The notes under the pieces: model-generated
Databases searched by the model: none
The model's input: only the letters and a program-made list of their open reading frames with translations
What the model was told of the DNA's origin: nothing
Assembly: GCA_020056205.1 (NCBI GenBank)
Contig: JAGVIF010000416.1
Span: forward strand, 1-8,692
Reading direction: 5' to 3'
DNA from: Lentisphaeria bacterium
GTDB taxonomy: Bacteria > Verrucomicrobiota > Lentisphaeria > Victivallales > GWF2-50-93
DNA: 8,692 bases
Part shown: in pieces, positions 1-6,427 of the stretch
How the letters are laid out: every line of letters begins with the position of its first letter
Numbering within the stretch: position 1 is the stretch's first letter
Translations under genes and position numbers: made by a program

Positions 1-24
1 AGTAACCCGATAGCACGTTGTCAT
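1..24 (-). CDS. Possible start of a minus-strand gene running off the left edge
   Basis: On the minus strand a well-placed GGAGG (plus-strand 30-34) lies five bases before an ATG at 24-22. The frame then reads MTTCYRVT and leaves the window. The RBS lies next to an inverted repeat (CTCCAT at 31-36, ATGGAG at 45-50) that could fold over it. Eight residues do not allow a family call. Its position, abutting the point where the type ISP gene loses its 5' half, would fit a gene brought in by an insertion or rearrangement, such as a transposase. It could equally be chance. Confidence 0.25.
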
Positions 25-204
25 ATTTGCCTCCATGTTGTTGTATGGAGACAATATTGCATCTAAGGGCGATAAATCAAGTTATACAATATACTAGATT
101 TACATGGTAACTCCAAGAAAAAGGAAACTGCAATTGACGGCGGTAAAGATGAAAACGTCTTTGATATCATGCAAGGCGTGTCGATTTCAATATTGGTGAA
201 GAAC

Positions 205-247
205 GCGAAGCGAGCTTCGCAAAAACAAAGCGGCGCTGACACGCCGC
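205..247. repeat. Two adjacent small hairpins inside the type ISP frame
   Basis: GCGAAGC (205-211) pairs with GCTTCGC (214-220), and GCGGCG (230-235) pairs with CGCCGC (242-247). Both stems are perfect. They encode part of the segment RASQKQSGADTPQSKDG, which looks longer than the short Lys/Gly-rich linker I recall at this place in family members. They may be a third in-frame palindromic insertion, but could also be a codon-composition accident. Confidence 0.4.
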
Positions 248-1002
248 AGTCCAAAGACGGCTATGCCGTCAAAATTCAACATGCGGAAATCTTTGGGAGA
301 CGGGATGTAAAATATGATTTCTTGAATGGAAATTCTTTGAAAAACATTGAATGGAATGAGTTAGAAACCAATGAGCCTTATTATTTTTTTGTGCCGAAAG
401 AATTTTCATCGGAAGGAGAATACAAAAAGGGATTTGAGATTAATGAACTGTTTAAAGTTTCTCGCAATGGAATAGAAACAGGACGAGATGATTTATTTAT
501 AGGTTTCGACCAACAAGAGGTAAGCCTTAAAATAAAAGAAATTATTGAAAATAAAGAACTTTTATTATCTCGTTACGGAATCAAAGATACGCCTTCATTT
601 AGAATATATAAGCACATTGATGGCATATTGTTTTCTGAAAATGAAATCATTAATGTTGCATACAGGCCATTTGACTGTAGAAAAATATACTATCAGAAAG
701 ATCTATTAAGGAGGTCTTTTTATGACGTGACGAAGCACATGCTTAAAAATAATCACAGCTTAATCCTTTGCAGACAGCAAAGTACTTTTGATTTTCAGCA
801 TTGTTTTATTACTAATTATTTAACAGACCGTAATTCAATCTCCCTTCAAACAAAAGAAGCATCTTACTTTTTCCCTCTCTACCTCTACCCCGACAAAGAC
901 GAATTGAATTTGGGCGAAGGCAAGGTGGCGGCGCGGGTACCGAACCTGAACATGGAGATAGTTGCGAGGTTCGCAGAGAAGATTGGATTGGAATTCTCCC
1001 CC

Positions 1003-1104
1003 GTTGGAGTTCACAGCTTTAGCGTGTCCCCTTCTGGATCTCCTCGCAACTCCGGCGATCAGGAAACAAATCTAAAACCCCACGCTGAAGCTGTGAACTC
1101 CAAC
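1003..1104. repeat. 102-bp palindromic element inserted in frame in the type ISP gene
   Basis: The left arm (1003-1026, GTTGGAGTTCACAGC then TTTAGCGTG) and the right arm (1081-1104, CACGCTGAAGC then TGTGAACTCCAAC) are inverted copies matching at 23 of 24 positions. Between them TTCTGGATCTCC and GATCGCC/CAGGAA segments give a weaker inner stem. The element is exactly 34 codons with no stop and is read as a Ser/Pro/Asn-rich peptide between EFSP and EFTPEDLLDYIYA. It is flanked by GAATTCTCCCCC (991-1002) and GAATTCACTCCC (1105-1116), 10 of 12 identical, which could be a target duplication or an echo of the original linker. Confidence 0.8.
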
Positions 1105-1365
1105 GAATTCACTCCCGAAGACCTTCTCGACTACATATACGCCGTCCTTCATTCCCCGAACTACCGGGAGAAATACAAGGAATTCCTGAAGATAGACTTC
1201 CCGAGGATTCCGCTGCCGGAAAATGCGGACGAATTCTGGAAATTTGTCTCAAAAGGCTGCGAACTCCGCAAACTCCACCTCATGGAATCCCCGGAGCTGG
1301 ACAAGCCCCTGACAAGCTATCCAGTCAGCGGAAGCAATGTTGTCGACAAAGTTGTTTTTAAAGAA

Positions 1366-1447
1366 TGTAGCACAGGCATACTTCGACCAAGCTCAGTACA
1401 AGTCTTGCCTGTGTCTTCTGGTATTTCTCCAAGTTCTACTCCTTCTG
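1366..1447. repeat. Second palindromic element inserted in frame in the type ISP gene
   Basis: CACAGGCA (1371-1378) pairs with TGCCTGTG (1406-1413), with inner ACTT (1380-1383) and AAGT (1400-1403). The loop holds CTTCGACCAAGCTCAG, one base longer than CTTCGACAAGCTCAG, a short repeat I recall from many bacterial genomes. CTTCTGG follows twice (1415-1421, 1442-1448) and also occurs in the first element (1031-1037). The stretch encodes about 27 Ser/Pro-rich residues between VVFKE and GKVFINSTQYF, where homologues as I recall them are nearly continuous. Its GTAGCACAGGC start resembles the intergenic GTAGCGCAAGCC hairpins at 6362 and 6402. The outer limits are estimated. Confidence 0.65.
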
Positions 1448-1724
1448 GCAAAGTCTTCATCAACTCCACCCAATATTTCGACGGAGTCCCCGAAATCTCC
1501 TGGAACTTCTACATCGGCGGCTACCAGCCCGCTCGGAAATGGCTGAAAGACCGCAAAGGGCGCACCCTCTCCTACGATGACATCATCCACTACCGGAAAA
1601 TCATCACCGCCCTGAAACGCACCGCAGAAGTAATGGAAGAGATTAATGATATAAGGAAGTTTTAATTGGAATTCTTGTATGAACCGTATAAATAAACAGG
1701 ATGTTTTTTTTACAATATTTTAAG

Positions 1725-1754
1725 TTGTCAGATCGTTTTTCGTCTGTAGATTAT
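1725..1754 (+). promoter_or_regulatory. Possible promoter for the methyltransferase-nuclease operon
   Basis: TTGTCA (1725-1730) is followed after 18 bases by GATTAT (1749-1754), in the AT-rich 120-bp gap after the type ISP remnant. Both hexamers are imperfect, so the call rests mostly on position, about 30 bases before the GTG start. Confidence 0.22.
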
Positions 1755-1785
1755 ATAAATAATTCGAAATGAGATATTAATAATA

Positions 1786-4593
1786 GTGACATCATCAATA
1801 AAAAAGCATCTTGAGAGACTGCAAATGTCGCAATCTTCTGGAAAGGCATCCGGTCTGGTTGCTGTTGATGATAAGATTTATAATCGGTCTGCGCATGAGA
1901 CTGTATCTCTAATCTCAGCTCAAAAATGCGAAGCCGACTATGTTTATTTTCGGCGCTTCGATGCTGGACGGCCTTCCCTGCCTCAGGTATACATTTATGA
2001 CAATACTAATGTATCTTATTCCGATGCTAAAATAGCTGAACTTCATCGAAAAGTATGGAATCGTGGCGAAGCCCCTTTGATGTACGTTTTTAGTAGGACA
2101 TCTGTCAATATTTTTAGTTGTGTTAGGGGGCCGGATTTTCTATCGGAAACAGGAATTTTAAAATATAACCCGGCTAAAACACTGTTGCTGGCATCCGCAG
2201 TTCAGGCGGAACTTGATCGATTTTCCGGACAAATATTGGATAGCGGAGCATTCTGGGATAATCCCGATAACGATAAGTTAATCAACAAAAATAAAGCAGC
2301 ACACCAAAGCTTGGTTACAGCTATTAAAGATTTTGATAAGGCGTTATCTGCGGATAATATTTTACCAGCCAAATTTGGGCGTCGTCTGCTTATTCTTTGC
2401 ATCCTTGTTAAATATCTTGAGGACCGTAAAGTTTTCCCTTCAAATTACTTTAAAAAAATCCGTTCAAATGCAAATCATTTTTTTGATGTTTTAAAAGATG
2501 CAGATGCAACAATTGGATTGTTTGAAGACCTGGAAAAGCGTTTTAACGGGGATGTGTTTATTTTAACTGAATCAGAAAAACAGGCAATCACCACTGAAAG
2601 CTTACAGAGATTCGCCACAGTCATTGAGGGGAAAACGCTGGGATTACAGATGCATTTCTGGGAGCTTTATTCATTTGAAGATATTCCTGTCGAAGTTATC
2701 AGTTATATTTATCAAAATTTTGTGACTGGTAACGGTGCAGTTTATACTCCTCACTTCCTTGTTGATCTTCTGCTTAACGAAAGTATGCCTCTTGAAAAAT
2801 TACAGGAAAGCTTCAAGGTTTTTGATCCAGCCTGTGGTTCGGGTGTTTTTCTTGTGGGGGCATATAAGCGTTTGATTAACGCATGGCGTTACAGGAATGG
2901 ATGGAAAGAGCCAGAAATAAAAACCCTTAAAACTCTTTTAATGGAAAATATCTATGGTGTTGATCTGGAGTCCATGGCCGTTGAATTGACCGCATTCAGC
3001 CTTTTGCTTGCGCTATGCGATGCCCTTCAGCCTAATGTTATATGGAATAAATTAAGGTTTGAAAAATTAAAGACCAACAACATCCGTCAATGTGATTTCT
3101 TCAGTTGCGATGTCATTCCTCATTTTGATTTACTTATAGGCAATCCTCCCTTTGAGTCAAAATTAACCACAGTGGCCAATGCGGTCAACAAAGGGTATGA
3201 AAAAGAGCGTGGGGTGTTGCCAGATAAACAGTTCTCCTATCTTTTTGCAGAACATGGATTAAAATTTTTAAAATCTGGCGGAAAATTATGCCTGATAATG
3301 CCACACGGGATTCTTTATAATACTGGCACAGAAAATTTCCGAAAACATTTATTTTCCTCATGGCACCTTGAAGAAGTTTTAGATTTCATTTCCATACGTG
3401 GTTTATTTGAAAGCGCAGACGTAAAAGTATGTGCATTGATAATGCAAAATATTAAACCGGATTATGATAAACCAGTTGCTCACATTACGTTCCGCCGCAA
3501 TAGAAATACCCATGAGCAACTTTCTTTTGAAATCGACCACTATGATGTAAACTATATTTCACGAGATTTAGCAATTTCAGACCGCTTGATTTGGCGCGCT
3601 AATCTTCTTGGTGGTGCGCGAGTATATGCGATTACGGAACGCATATCCAAACTTCGAAACTTAAACGACTTTATTCAAAGCAAAAGATGGGAATTCGGAG
3701 AAGGATTTATTACTACTGAGAAAAAAGATGATAATGGAGCTCCATTTATTACTGGCAAGAGACATCTACCTACAAAAGCCTTTACGGAGGCCGGAATAGA
3801 TGAATCAGAATTAATCATCTGTAAAAATGAAAATTTTGCGACTTCACATTCTGAAAAGCGTTATACTCCTCCAATGATTCTGATAAAAGAACACAATACT
3901 TTTCCTGTCGCATTTTGGGAAAAGGAATATCTCACTTTTCGTAATTCAATAATTAGTATTTCCGGCGCAAAAAGCTCCGAATTGAGAACCCTCTTTGGCG
4001 CACTTCAGAAGTATCATAGAGATTATCGTTTTTTCTTGATTATATTAGGTTCTCGCGCCATGGTTGGAAAAGCAACATCTGTGTTAAAGCAAGACATAGA
4101 CGACTTACCTTATCCAGAAAACCCAGAAGATATTCAATTATCGAAATATGAGCAGATTATTAGAGATGACATCTTAGATTATATGGAAGATTTTATTCGT
4201 CTGGGACATAAATCAACGTTGCTCACAATGGCAGCATCAAATGGCAAAGCTTTAGGACAATTTGGCGAGATATATTGTGAAGTGCTTGCTCCTGTTTATA
4301 AATCGATTATGCCTTATGAACCTATAGTCATGCGCAATATGATATGTTATCCATTTTATTTTGGGAAGAAGCCGGAAATAGACTTCGGCAACCCGGAAAA
4401 ATTCGAGAAATATTTAAATAATCTTGTTCAGCGACAGCATTGTCCATCTCTTCAAATTTCCCGCATTGTCCGTTTATATGAAGGGAATGTCATTTATCTG
4501 ATTAAACCAAATAAACTCCGCTACTGGACACGTTCAATTGCGATTCGAGATGCAGATGAGACCTTTGCGGAATTGAGGACGCAAGGGGTTTAA
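1786..4593 (+). CDS. N6-adenine DNA methyltransferase with fused specificity region (Eco57I/type IIG-like), modification subunit
   Basis: This protein should methylate adenine in a specific DNA site using S-adenosylmethionine and so mark self DNA. The 935-residue protein has an N-terminal region of about 300 residues (including ELHRKVWNRGEAPLMYVF) of a kind placed before such methyltransferases. Then comes motif I FDPACGSGVFLVGA (346-359), an acidic IYGVDLES and motif IV NPPF (453-456), followed by a typical LLPH-like block KLCLIMPHGILYNTG. The C-terminal 350 residues probably include target recognition (FITGKRHLPTKAF, TFRNSIISISG, DIDDLPYPEN). No nuclease motif is obvious in it. The start is GTG at 1786 with a poor RBS. 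ATG at 1825 (residue 14), preceded by GAGAG seven bases away, is a good alternative. The next gene starts directly after the stop, indicating one operon and a partner nuclease. The gene is AT-rich compared with the envelope genes to the right, as expected for an acquired defence gene. The class is secure, the exact subtype is not. Confidence 0.85.
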   Translation: MTSSIKKHLERLQMSQSSGKASGLVAVDDKIYNRSAHETVSLISAQKCEADYVYFRRFDAGRPSLPQVYIYDNTNVSYSDAKIAELHRKVWNRGEAPLMYVFSRTSVNIFSCVRGPDFLSETGILKYNPAKTLLLASAVQAELDRFSGQILDSGAFWDNPDNDKLINKNKAAHQSLVTAIKDFDKALSADNILPAKFGRRLLILCILVKYLEDRKVFPSNYFKKIRSNANHFFDVLKDADATIGLFEDLEKRFNGDVFILTESEKQAITTESLQRFATVIEGKTLGLQMHFWELYSFEDIPVEVISYIYQNFVTGNGAVYTPHFLVDLLLNESMPLEKLQESFKVFDPACGSGVFLVGAYKRLINAWRYRNGWKEPEIKTLKTLLMENIYGVDLESMAVELTAFSLLLALCDALQPNVIWNKLRFEKLKTNNIRQCDFFSCDVIPHFDLLIGNPPFESKLTTVANAVNKGYEKERGVLPDKQFSYLFAEHGLKFLKSGGKLCLIMPHGILYNTGTENFRKHLFSSWHLEEVLDFISIRGLFESADVKVCALIMQNIKPDYDKPVAHITFRRNRNTHEQLSFEIDHYDVNYISRDLAISDRLIWRANLLGGARVYAITERISKLRNLNDFIQSKRWEFGEGFITTEKKDDNGAPFITGKRHLPTKAFTEAGIDESELIICKNENFATSHSEKRYTPPMILIKEHNTFPVAFWEKEYLTFRNSIISISGAKSSELRTLFGALQKYHRDYRFFLIILGSRAMVGKATSVLKQDIDDLPYPENPEDIQLSKYEQIIRDDILDYMEDFIRLGHKSTLLTMAASNGKALGQFGEIYCEVLAPVYKSIMPYEPIVMRNMICYPFYFGKKPEIDFGNPEKFEKYLNNLVQRQHCPSLQISRIVRLYEGNVIYLIKPNKLRYWTRSIAIRDADETFAELRTQGV
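4583..4588 (+). promoter_or_regulatory. Ribosome binding site of the nuclease-like gene, inside the methyltransferase gene
   Basis: AAGGGG lies five bases before the ATG at 4594 and within the last codons of the methyltransferase gene. The TAA of that gene directly abuts the ATG, so translation of the two genes is probably coupled, keeping nuclease and methyltransferase in step. Confidence 0.6.
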
Positions 4594-5316
4594 ATGAGTT
4601 TGGCTGATACTTACAATAATTCAGGCAGAGGAATGGGAGCTCTTGAAGGAGGAGTTCTCGCAAAAGAAACTACAATTAAAGCCATAGTTGATTTTATAAT
4701 CAAAAGCCTTCCCTTATGGAAGAACGACCCTAAGCGGCCTCAAGAAAGCTCAGAAAAAAAATTGAATCCGTCCTTGTGCTCTTTTTTGGATGTCAAAGCC
4801 CGAGTAAACTTTCCTCTCATAAGATTTCATCATGAACAACCGCAAACAGGGCGACGGCAAGTAGATTTATCAGTTATGCCAAGTGAAGAATCAGGTATTA
4901 AGGTTTCCGGCTGCGAATATTCGATTTATGAACCTTTTTTTGTGATGGAAGGGAAACGGTTGCCCGCTCCGGCAAAGACAAGAGAAAGGGAGTATTTAAC
5001 TGGTGAAGATGGAGAGACAAGTGGAGGTATCCAGAGATTTAAGATTGGAGCACATGGCTCCTCTGTTGATTCTGCGGCAATTATTGCATATGTCCAAGAA
5101 CATGACTTTCACTACTGGTTTGAAAAGATAAATAATTGGATTGATGATCTAAGTAATGATCCTACTCAGAAAAATATTTCATGGAGTTCTGACGATAAAC
5201 TGAAAAATCTTTGTGTTACAGGAAAATCAAGCAGGGCAGTGTCTCATAATAAGAGAAATCATCATAAGTGCAAACACAGCATTAGCTTATATCATCTTTG
5301 GGTAAACATGAAGTAA
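4594..5316 (+). CDS. Putative restriction endonuclease, PD-(D/E)XK-like, partner of the methyltransferase
   Basis: I do not recognise a named family for this 240-residue protein. It carries a PD-(D/E)XK-like core: RRQVDLSV with D91, then a beta-strand-like FFVMEGKRLP with E119 and K121, followed by GGIQRFKIG and a helix DSAAIIAYVQE (about 150-172), the order expected for this nuclease fold. An aromatic segment HYWFEKINNWIDDL and the ending SISLYHLWVNMK follow. The N-terminus has no signal peptide or membrane segment, so it should act in the cytoplasm. It begins immediately after the methyltransferase stop with its own good RBS, and the pairing suggests it cuts DNA that the partner has not methylated. 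The assignment of the catalytic residues is inference from motif spacing. An alternative is a non-catalytic accessory subunit. Confidence 0.6.
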   Translation: MSLADTYNNSGRGMGALEGGVLAKETTIKAIVDFIIKSLPLWKNDPKRPQESSEKKLNPSLCSFLDVKARVNFPLIRFHHEQPQTGRRQVDLSVMPSEESGIKVSGCEYSIYEPFFVMEGKRLPAPAKTREREYLTGEDGETSGGIQRFKIGAHGSSVDSAAIIAYVQEHDFHYWFEKINNWIDDLSNDPTQKNISWSSDDKLKNLCVTGKSSRAVSHNKRNHHKCKHSISLYHLWVNMK

Positions 5317-5321
5317 ATTAT

Positions 5322-5816
5322 ATGTTCAGAAAGTTTCTTTTGGGAAATAAAAAATCCCGTCCGCCTTTTCTGAAGGCGCCTTTGGCTTTGCCAGGAGAAA
5401 GGGTTCGCGAAAAACTTGACGATGAGATAATAGGCTTCGTGTGTGCCTTTTTCATTTCGCTCTTTCTTTTCCTCTTTGTAATCTACAAAACCATCTTCAG
5501 CGGCACACTCTCTCATTATTTGTCATTTCGCGTTAACTTCATTTTGGCAGTCCCGTTCTTGCTATTTTTCTATTTTCATGGGAAGAAAAAACTAAAGAAT
5601 GTTCGGGCTTATCGTCTTGGATTCATCGGGGAACAGGTGATAGGACAAGAACTTGAAAGGGCGAGAAATATGGGCTATACCATCTTTCACGACATATATT
5701 GTGAAGAAAAGAAGTTTAATATAGATCACATAGCTATTGGCAAAGCCGGAATCGTCGTGGTTGAGACAAAAGCCAAATCAAAACCTAAAAAAGGCTTCAA
5801 TTCTGGTTACCAATGA
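5322..5816 (+). CDS. Membrane-anchored NERD-domain protein, frameshifted at the 3' end
   Basis: The NERD domain is a nuclease-related fold in the PD-(D/E)XK class. Here it spans about GFIGEQVIGQELERA to the premature end, with NIDHIAIG (D135) and VVVETKAK (E148, K150) supplying the conserved D...ExK residues. Two hydrophobic segments precede it (IIGFVCAFFISLFLFLFVIY and VNFILAVPFLLFFYF), so the protein is probably anchored in the inner membrane with the NERD part in the cytoplasm. I chose ATG 5322. A TTG at 5298 in the same frame would overlap the previous gene by 19 bases. The chain stops after 164 residues at TGA 5814-5816, but the natural continuation of the domain (ILVTNDELLVDN) lies in another frame, and removing one A from the A6 run at 5787-5792 joins them. 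Residues near PPFLKAPLALPGERVREK are encoded by a run of hairpins. It may be a decayed accessory gene of the restriction island. Confidence 0.7.
   Translation: MFRKFLLGNKKSRPPFLKAPLALPGERVREKLDDEIIGFVCAFFISLFLFLFVIYKTIFSGTLSHYLSFRVNFILAVPFLLFFYFHGKKKLKNVRAYRLGFIGEQVIGQELERARNMGYTIFHDIYCEEKKFNIDHIAIGKAGIVVVETKAKSKPKKGFNSGYQ
5362..5411. repeat. Run of small hairpins inside the NERD gene
   Basis: CGCCTT (5362-5367) pairs with AAGGCG (5373-5378). CCTTT (5379-5383) can pair with AAAGG (5398-5402), enclosing GGC/GCC. TTCGCGAA (5404-5411) is self-complementary. They encode a Pro/Leu/Arg-rich piece before the first membrane segment. This could be another in-frame palindromic insertion, smaller and less certain than those in the type ISP gene. 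Confidence 0.45.
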
Positions 5817-5949
5817 TGAATTGCTGGTTGACAATGTCATAAAAAGCTTAAAACAACCAACTGAACTGACAGATGAAATGATAGAGGAGCTTCAAGACCT
5901 TTTCGAGTGGCATTTCAGGGCTGAAAACAAAAGACTAATCGAGTATTGA
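5791..5949 (+). pseudogene. Out-of-frame 3' part of the NERD gene
   Basis: After a one-base correction in the A6 run at 5787-5792, the NERD frame continues as KASILVTNDELLVDN, which fits the strand-rich end of the domain. It then runs through IKSLKQPTELTDEMIEELQD and LFEWHFRAENKRLIEY to TGA at 5947-5949. The joined protein would have about 208 residues. The last 35 residues do not look like the usual NERD continuation and may come from another gene. A short 22-codon ORF (MPDKKIAEDMEIF...) follows at 5951 and is probably not real. Confidence 0.5.
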
Positions 5950-6015
5950 AATGCCTGACAAGAAAATCGCCGAAGACATGGAGATTTTTTCGTCGCGCAA
6001 CAGATACTTTTTCAG

Positions 6016-6027
6016 GTGAATATTTAC
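6016..6027. promoter_or_regulatory. Near-palindromic 12-mer GTGAATATTTAC, candidate operator, site 1
   Basis: The near-palindrome lies in the loop of a larger inverted repeat, 100 bases before the small lipoprotein start. A 17-base version (6011-6027) recurs inverted at 6554-6570 with one mismatch. Further relatives are at 6790-6801 and 8386-8397. A regulatory role is inference. Confidence 0.3.
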
Positions 6028-6117
6028 GCTTGCGCGGCTTCTTGAAAGATCAAAAAATTTTTCTTTTTGCAACTTGACTTTCCCTCATTCCGGGTGCATT
6101 TTCCCTCTTTAAAAAAA

Positions 6118-6123
6118 GGGAGG
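6118..6123 (+). promoter_or_regulatory. Ribosome binding site of the small lipoprotein
   Basis: GGGAGG lies four bases before ATG 6128 and makes this short ORF credible. The upstream CCCTCTTT can partly pair with the AAAGGG at the RBS, which may modulate initiation. Confidence 0.6.
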
Positions 6124-6127
6124 ATTT

Positions 6128-6325
6128 ATGAAAAAGAACAGTCGGAACGCATTCTTGACGGTTTTTGCCGTCGCAACGGTTTCTCTGCTGCTGACAACAG
6201 GCTGCCAAAACAACGGTGAACAACCCAAGCCGCAAGAGCCCAAACAGGAGCAAACCAAACTGGAACAACCAGCAACGGAGCATTCGAAATCTGACCAACC
6301 CAAAGCTGAACATCCGAGCCATTAG
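6128..6325 (+). CDS. Small lipoprotein with Pro/Gln/Glu/Lys-rich tail
   Basis: This 65-residue protein has a basic start (MKKNSRN), a hydrophobic core and the lipobox LTTGC with lipidated Cys26, so it should be exported by Sec and anchored by lipid. The mature part of only 40 residues is low-complexity, with loose repeats around QPK/QEP/EQ and no predicted fold. That suits a spacer or peptidoglycan-proximal peptide, but no function can be assigned. An excellent RBS supports expression. The RBS, start and signal peptide are a near copy of those of the gene at 6816: 38 bases (6168-6205 and 6856-6893) are identical, while the mature parts are unrelated. It therefore probably arose by duplication of the 5' end of that gene, or the reverse, with a new or decayed 3' part. 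Confidence 0.65.
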   Translation: MKKNSRNAFLTVFAVATVSLLLTTGCQNNGEQPKPQEPKQEQTKLEQPATEHSKSDQPKAEHPSH

Positions 6326-6353
6326 ATTTAGGAGACAATTGCAAAACTCCGGA

Positions 6354-6423
6354 TTCAGGAAGTAGCGCAAGCCTCTGGCTTGCAGGCATTGGTTTCAGGA
6401 AGTAGCGCAAGCCTCTGGCTTGC
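6354..6423. repeat. Tandem 30-bp repeat with internal hairpins, period 40
   Basis: The unit TTCAGGAAGTAGCGCAAGCC plus TCTGGCTTGC occurs identically at 6354-6383 and 6394-6423. Each copy folds as GCAAGCC-TCT-GGCTTGC. In the second the stem extends by one pair (6406-6424). It begins 28 bases after the small lipoprotein stop, so it may also shield the 3' end of that transcript. It shares GTAGC(A/G)CA(A/G)GC with the coding element at 1367. Confidence 0.8.
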
Positions 6424-6427
6424 GTCC

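Larger units (their letters stand above)
76..1665 (+). pseudogene. 5'-truncated type ISP restriction-modification enzyme (C-terminal methyltransferase and target-recognition half)
   Basis: Type ISP enzymes (LlaGI/LlaBIII class) are single chains of nuclease, SF2 helicase, N6-adenine methyltransferase and target-recognition domain. Only the last part is here. Family signatures in order are ILDLHGNSKKKE and ENVFDIMQGVSISILVK (about 91-200, late methyltransferase motifs), PYYFFVPKEFS, AYRPFDCRKIYY (target recognition), FFPLYLYP, LLDYIYAVLHSPNYREKYKE, the DFPRIPLP region, and the C-terminal WNFYIGGYQPARKWLKDRKG block. The frame is open from 76, and the first ATG (169) already lies inside conserved protein, so 169-1665 (498 aa) is only the longest ORF with a start. 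In-frame TAA codons at 64 and 73 close it upstream, and the nuclease, helicase and NPPY part are absent. Two Ser/Pro-rich inserts (1003-1104 and about 1366-1447) coincide with palindromic DNA elements. The recognition-domain part is AT-rich while the C-terminal part is GC-richer, suggesting a mosaic origin. No clear RBS precedes 169. It is probably non-functional as a restriction enzyme. Confidence 0.85.
5950..6127. other. Intergenic stretch with inverted repeats before the small lipoprotein
   Basis: This gap holds an inverted repeat, CGCGCAA (5994-6000) and TTGCGCG (6030-6036), whose loop contains the near-palindrome GTGAATATTTAC (6016-6027). An AAAAAATTTTT stretch with a T-rich tail (about 6052-6068) could act as a weak terminator for the leftward genes. 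TTGACT at 6074-6079 could serve as a -35 box, but no good -10 follows at the right distance. Confidence 0.35.

Noticed and set aside
1337..1546. Alternative-frame ORF of 69 codons within the type ISP gene
   Set aside because: It only reads the Ser/Pro-rich insert and the conserved C-terminus in a wrong frame.
5951..6019. 22-codon ORF MPDKKIAEDMEIF...
   Set aside because: It is very short and has no clear RBS. It may be a scrap of a lost gene but cannot be supported.
6050..6410. Minus-strand ORFs opposite the small lipoprotein
   Set aside because: They are Cys/Leu-rich mirror readings of the Pro/Gln/Lys codons of the lipoprotein, without an RBS.
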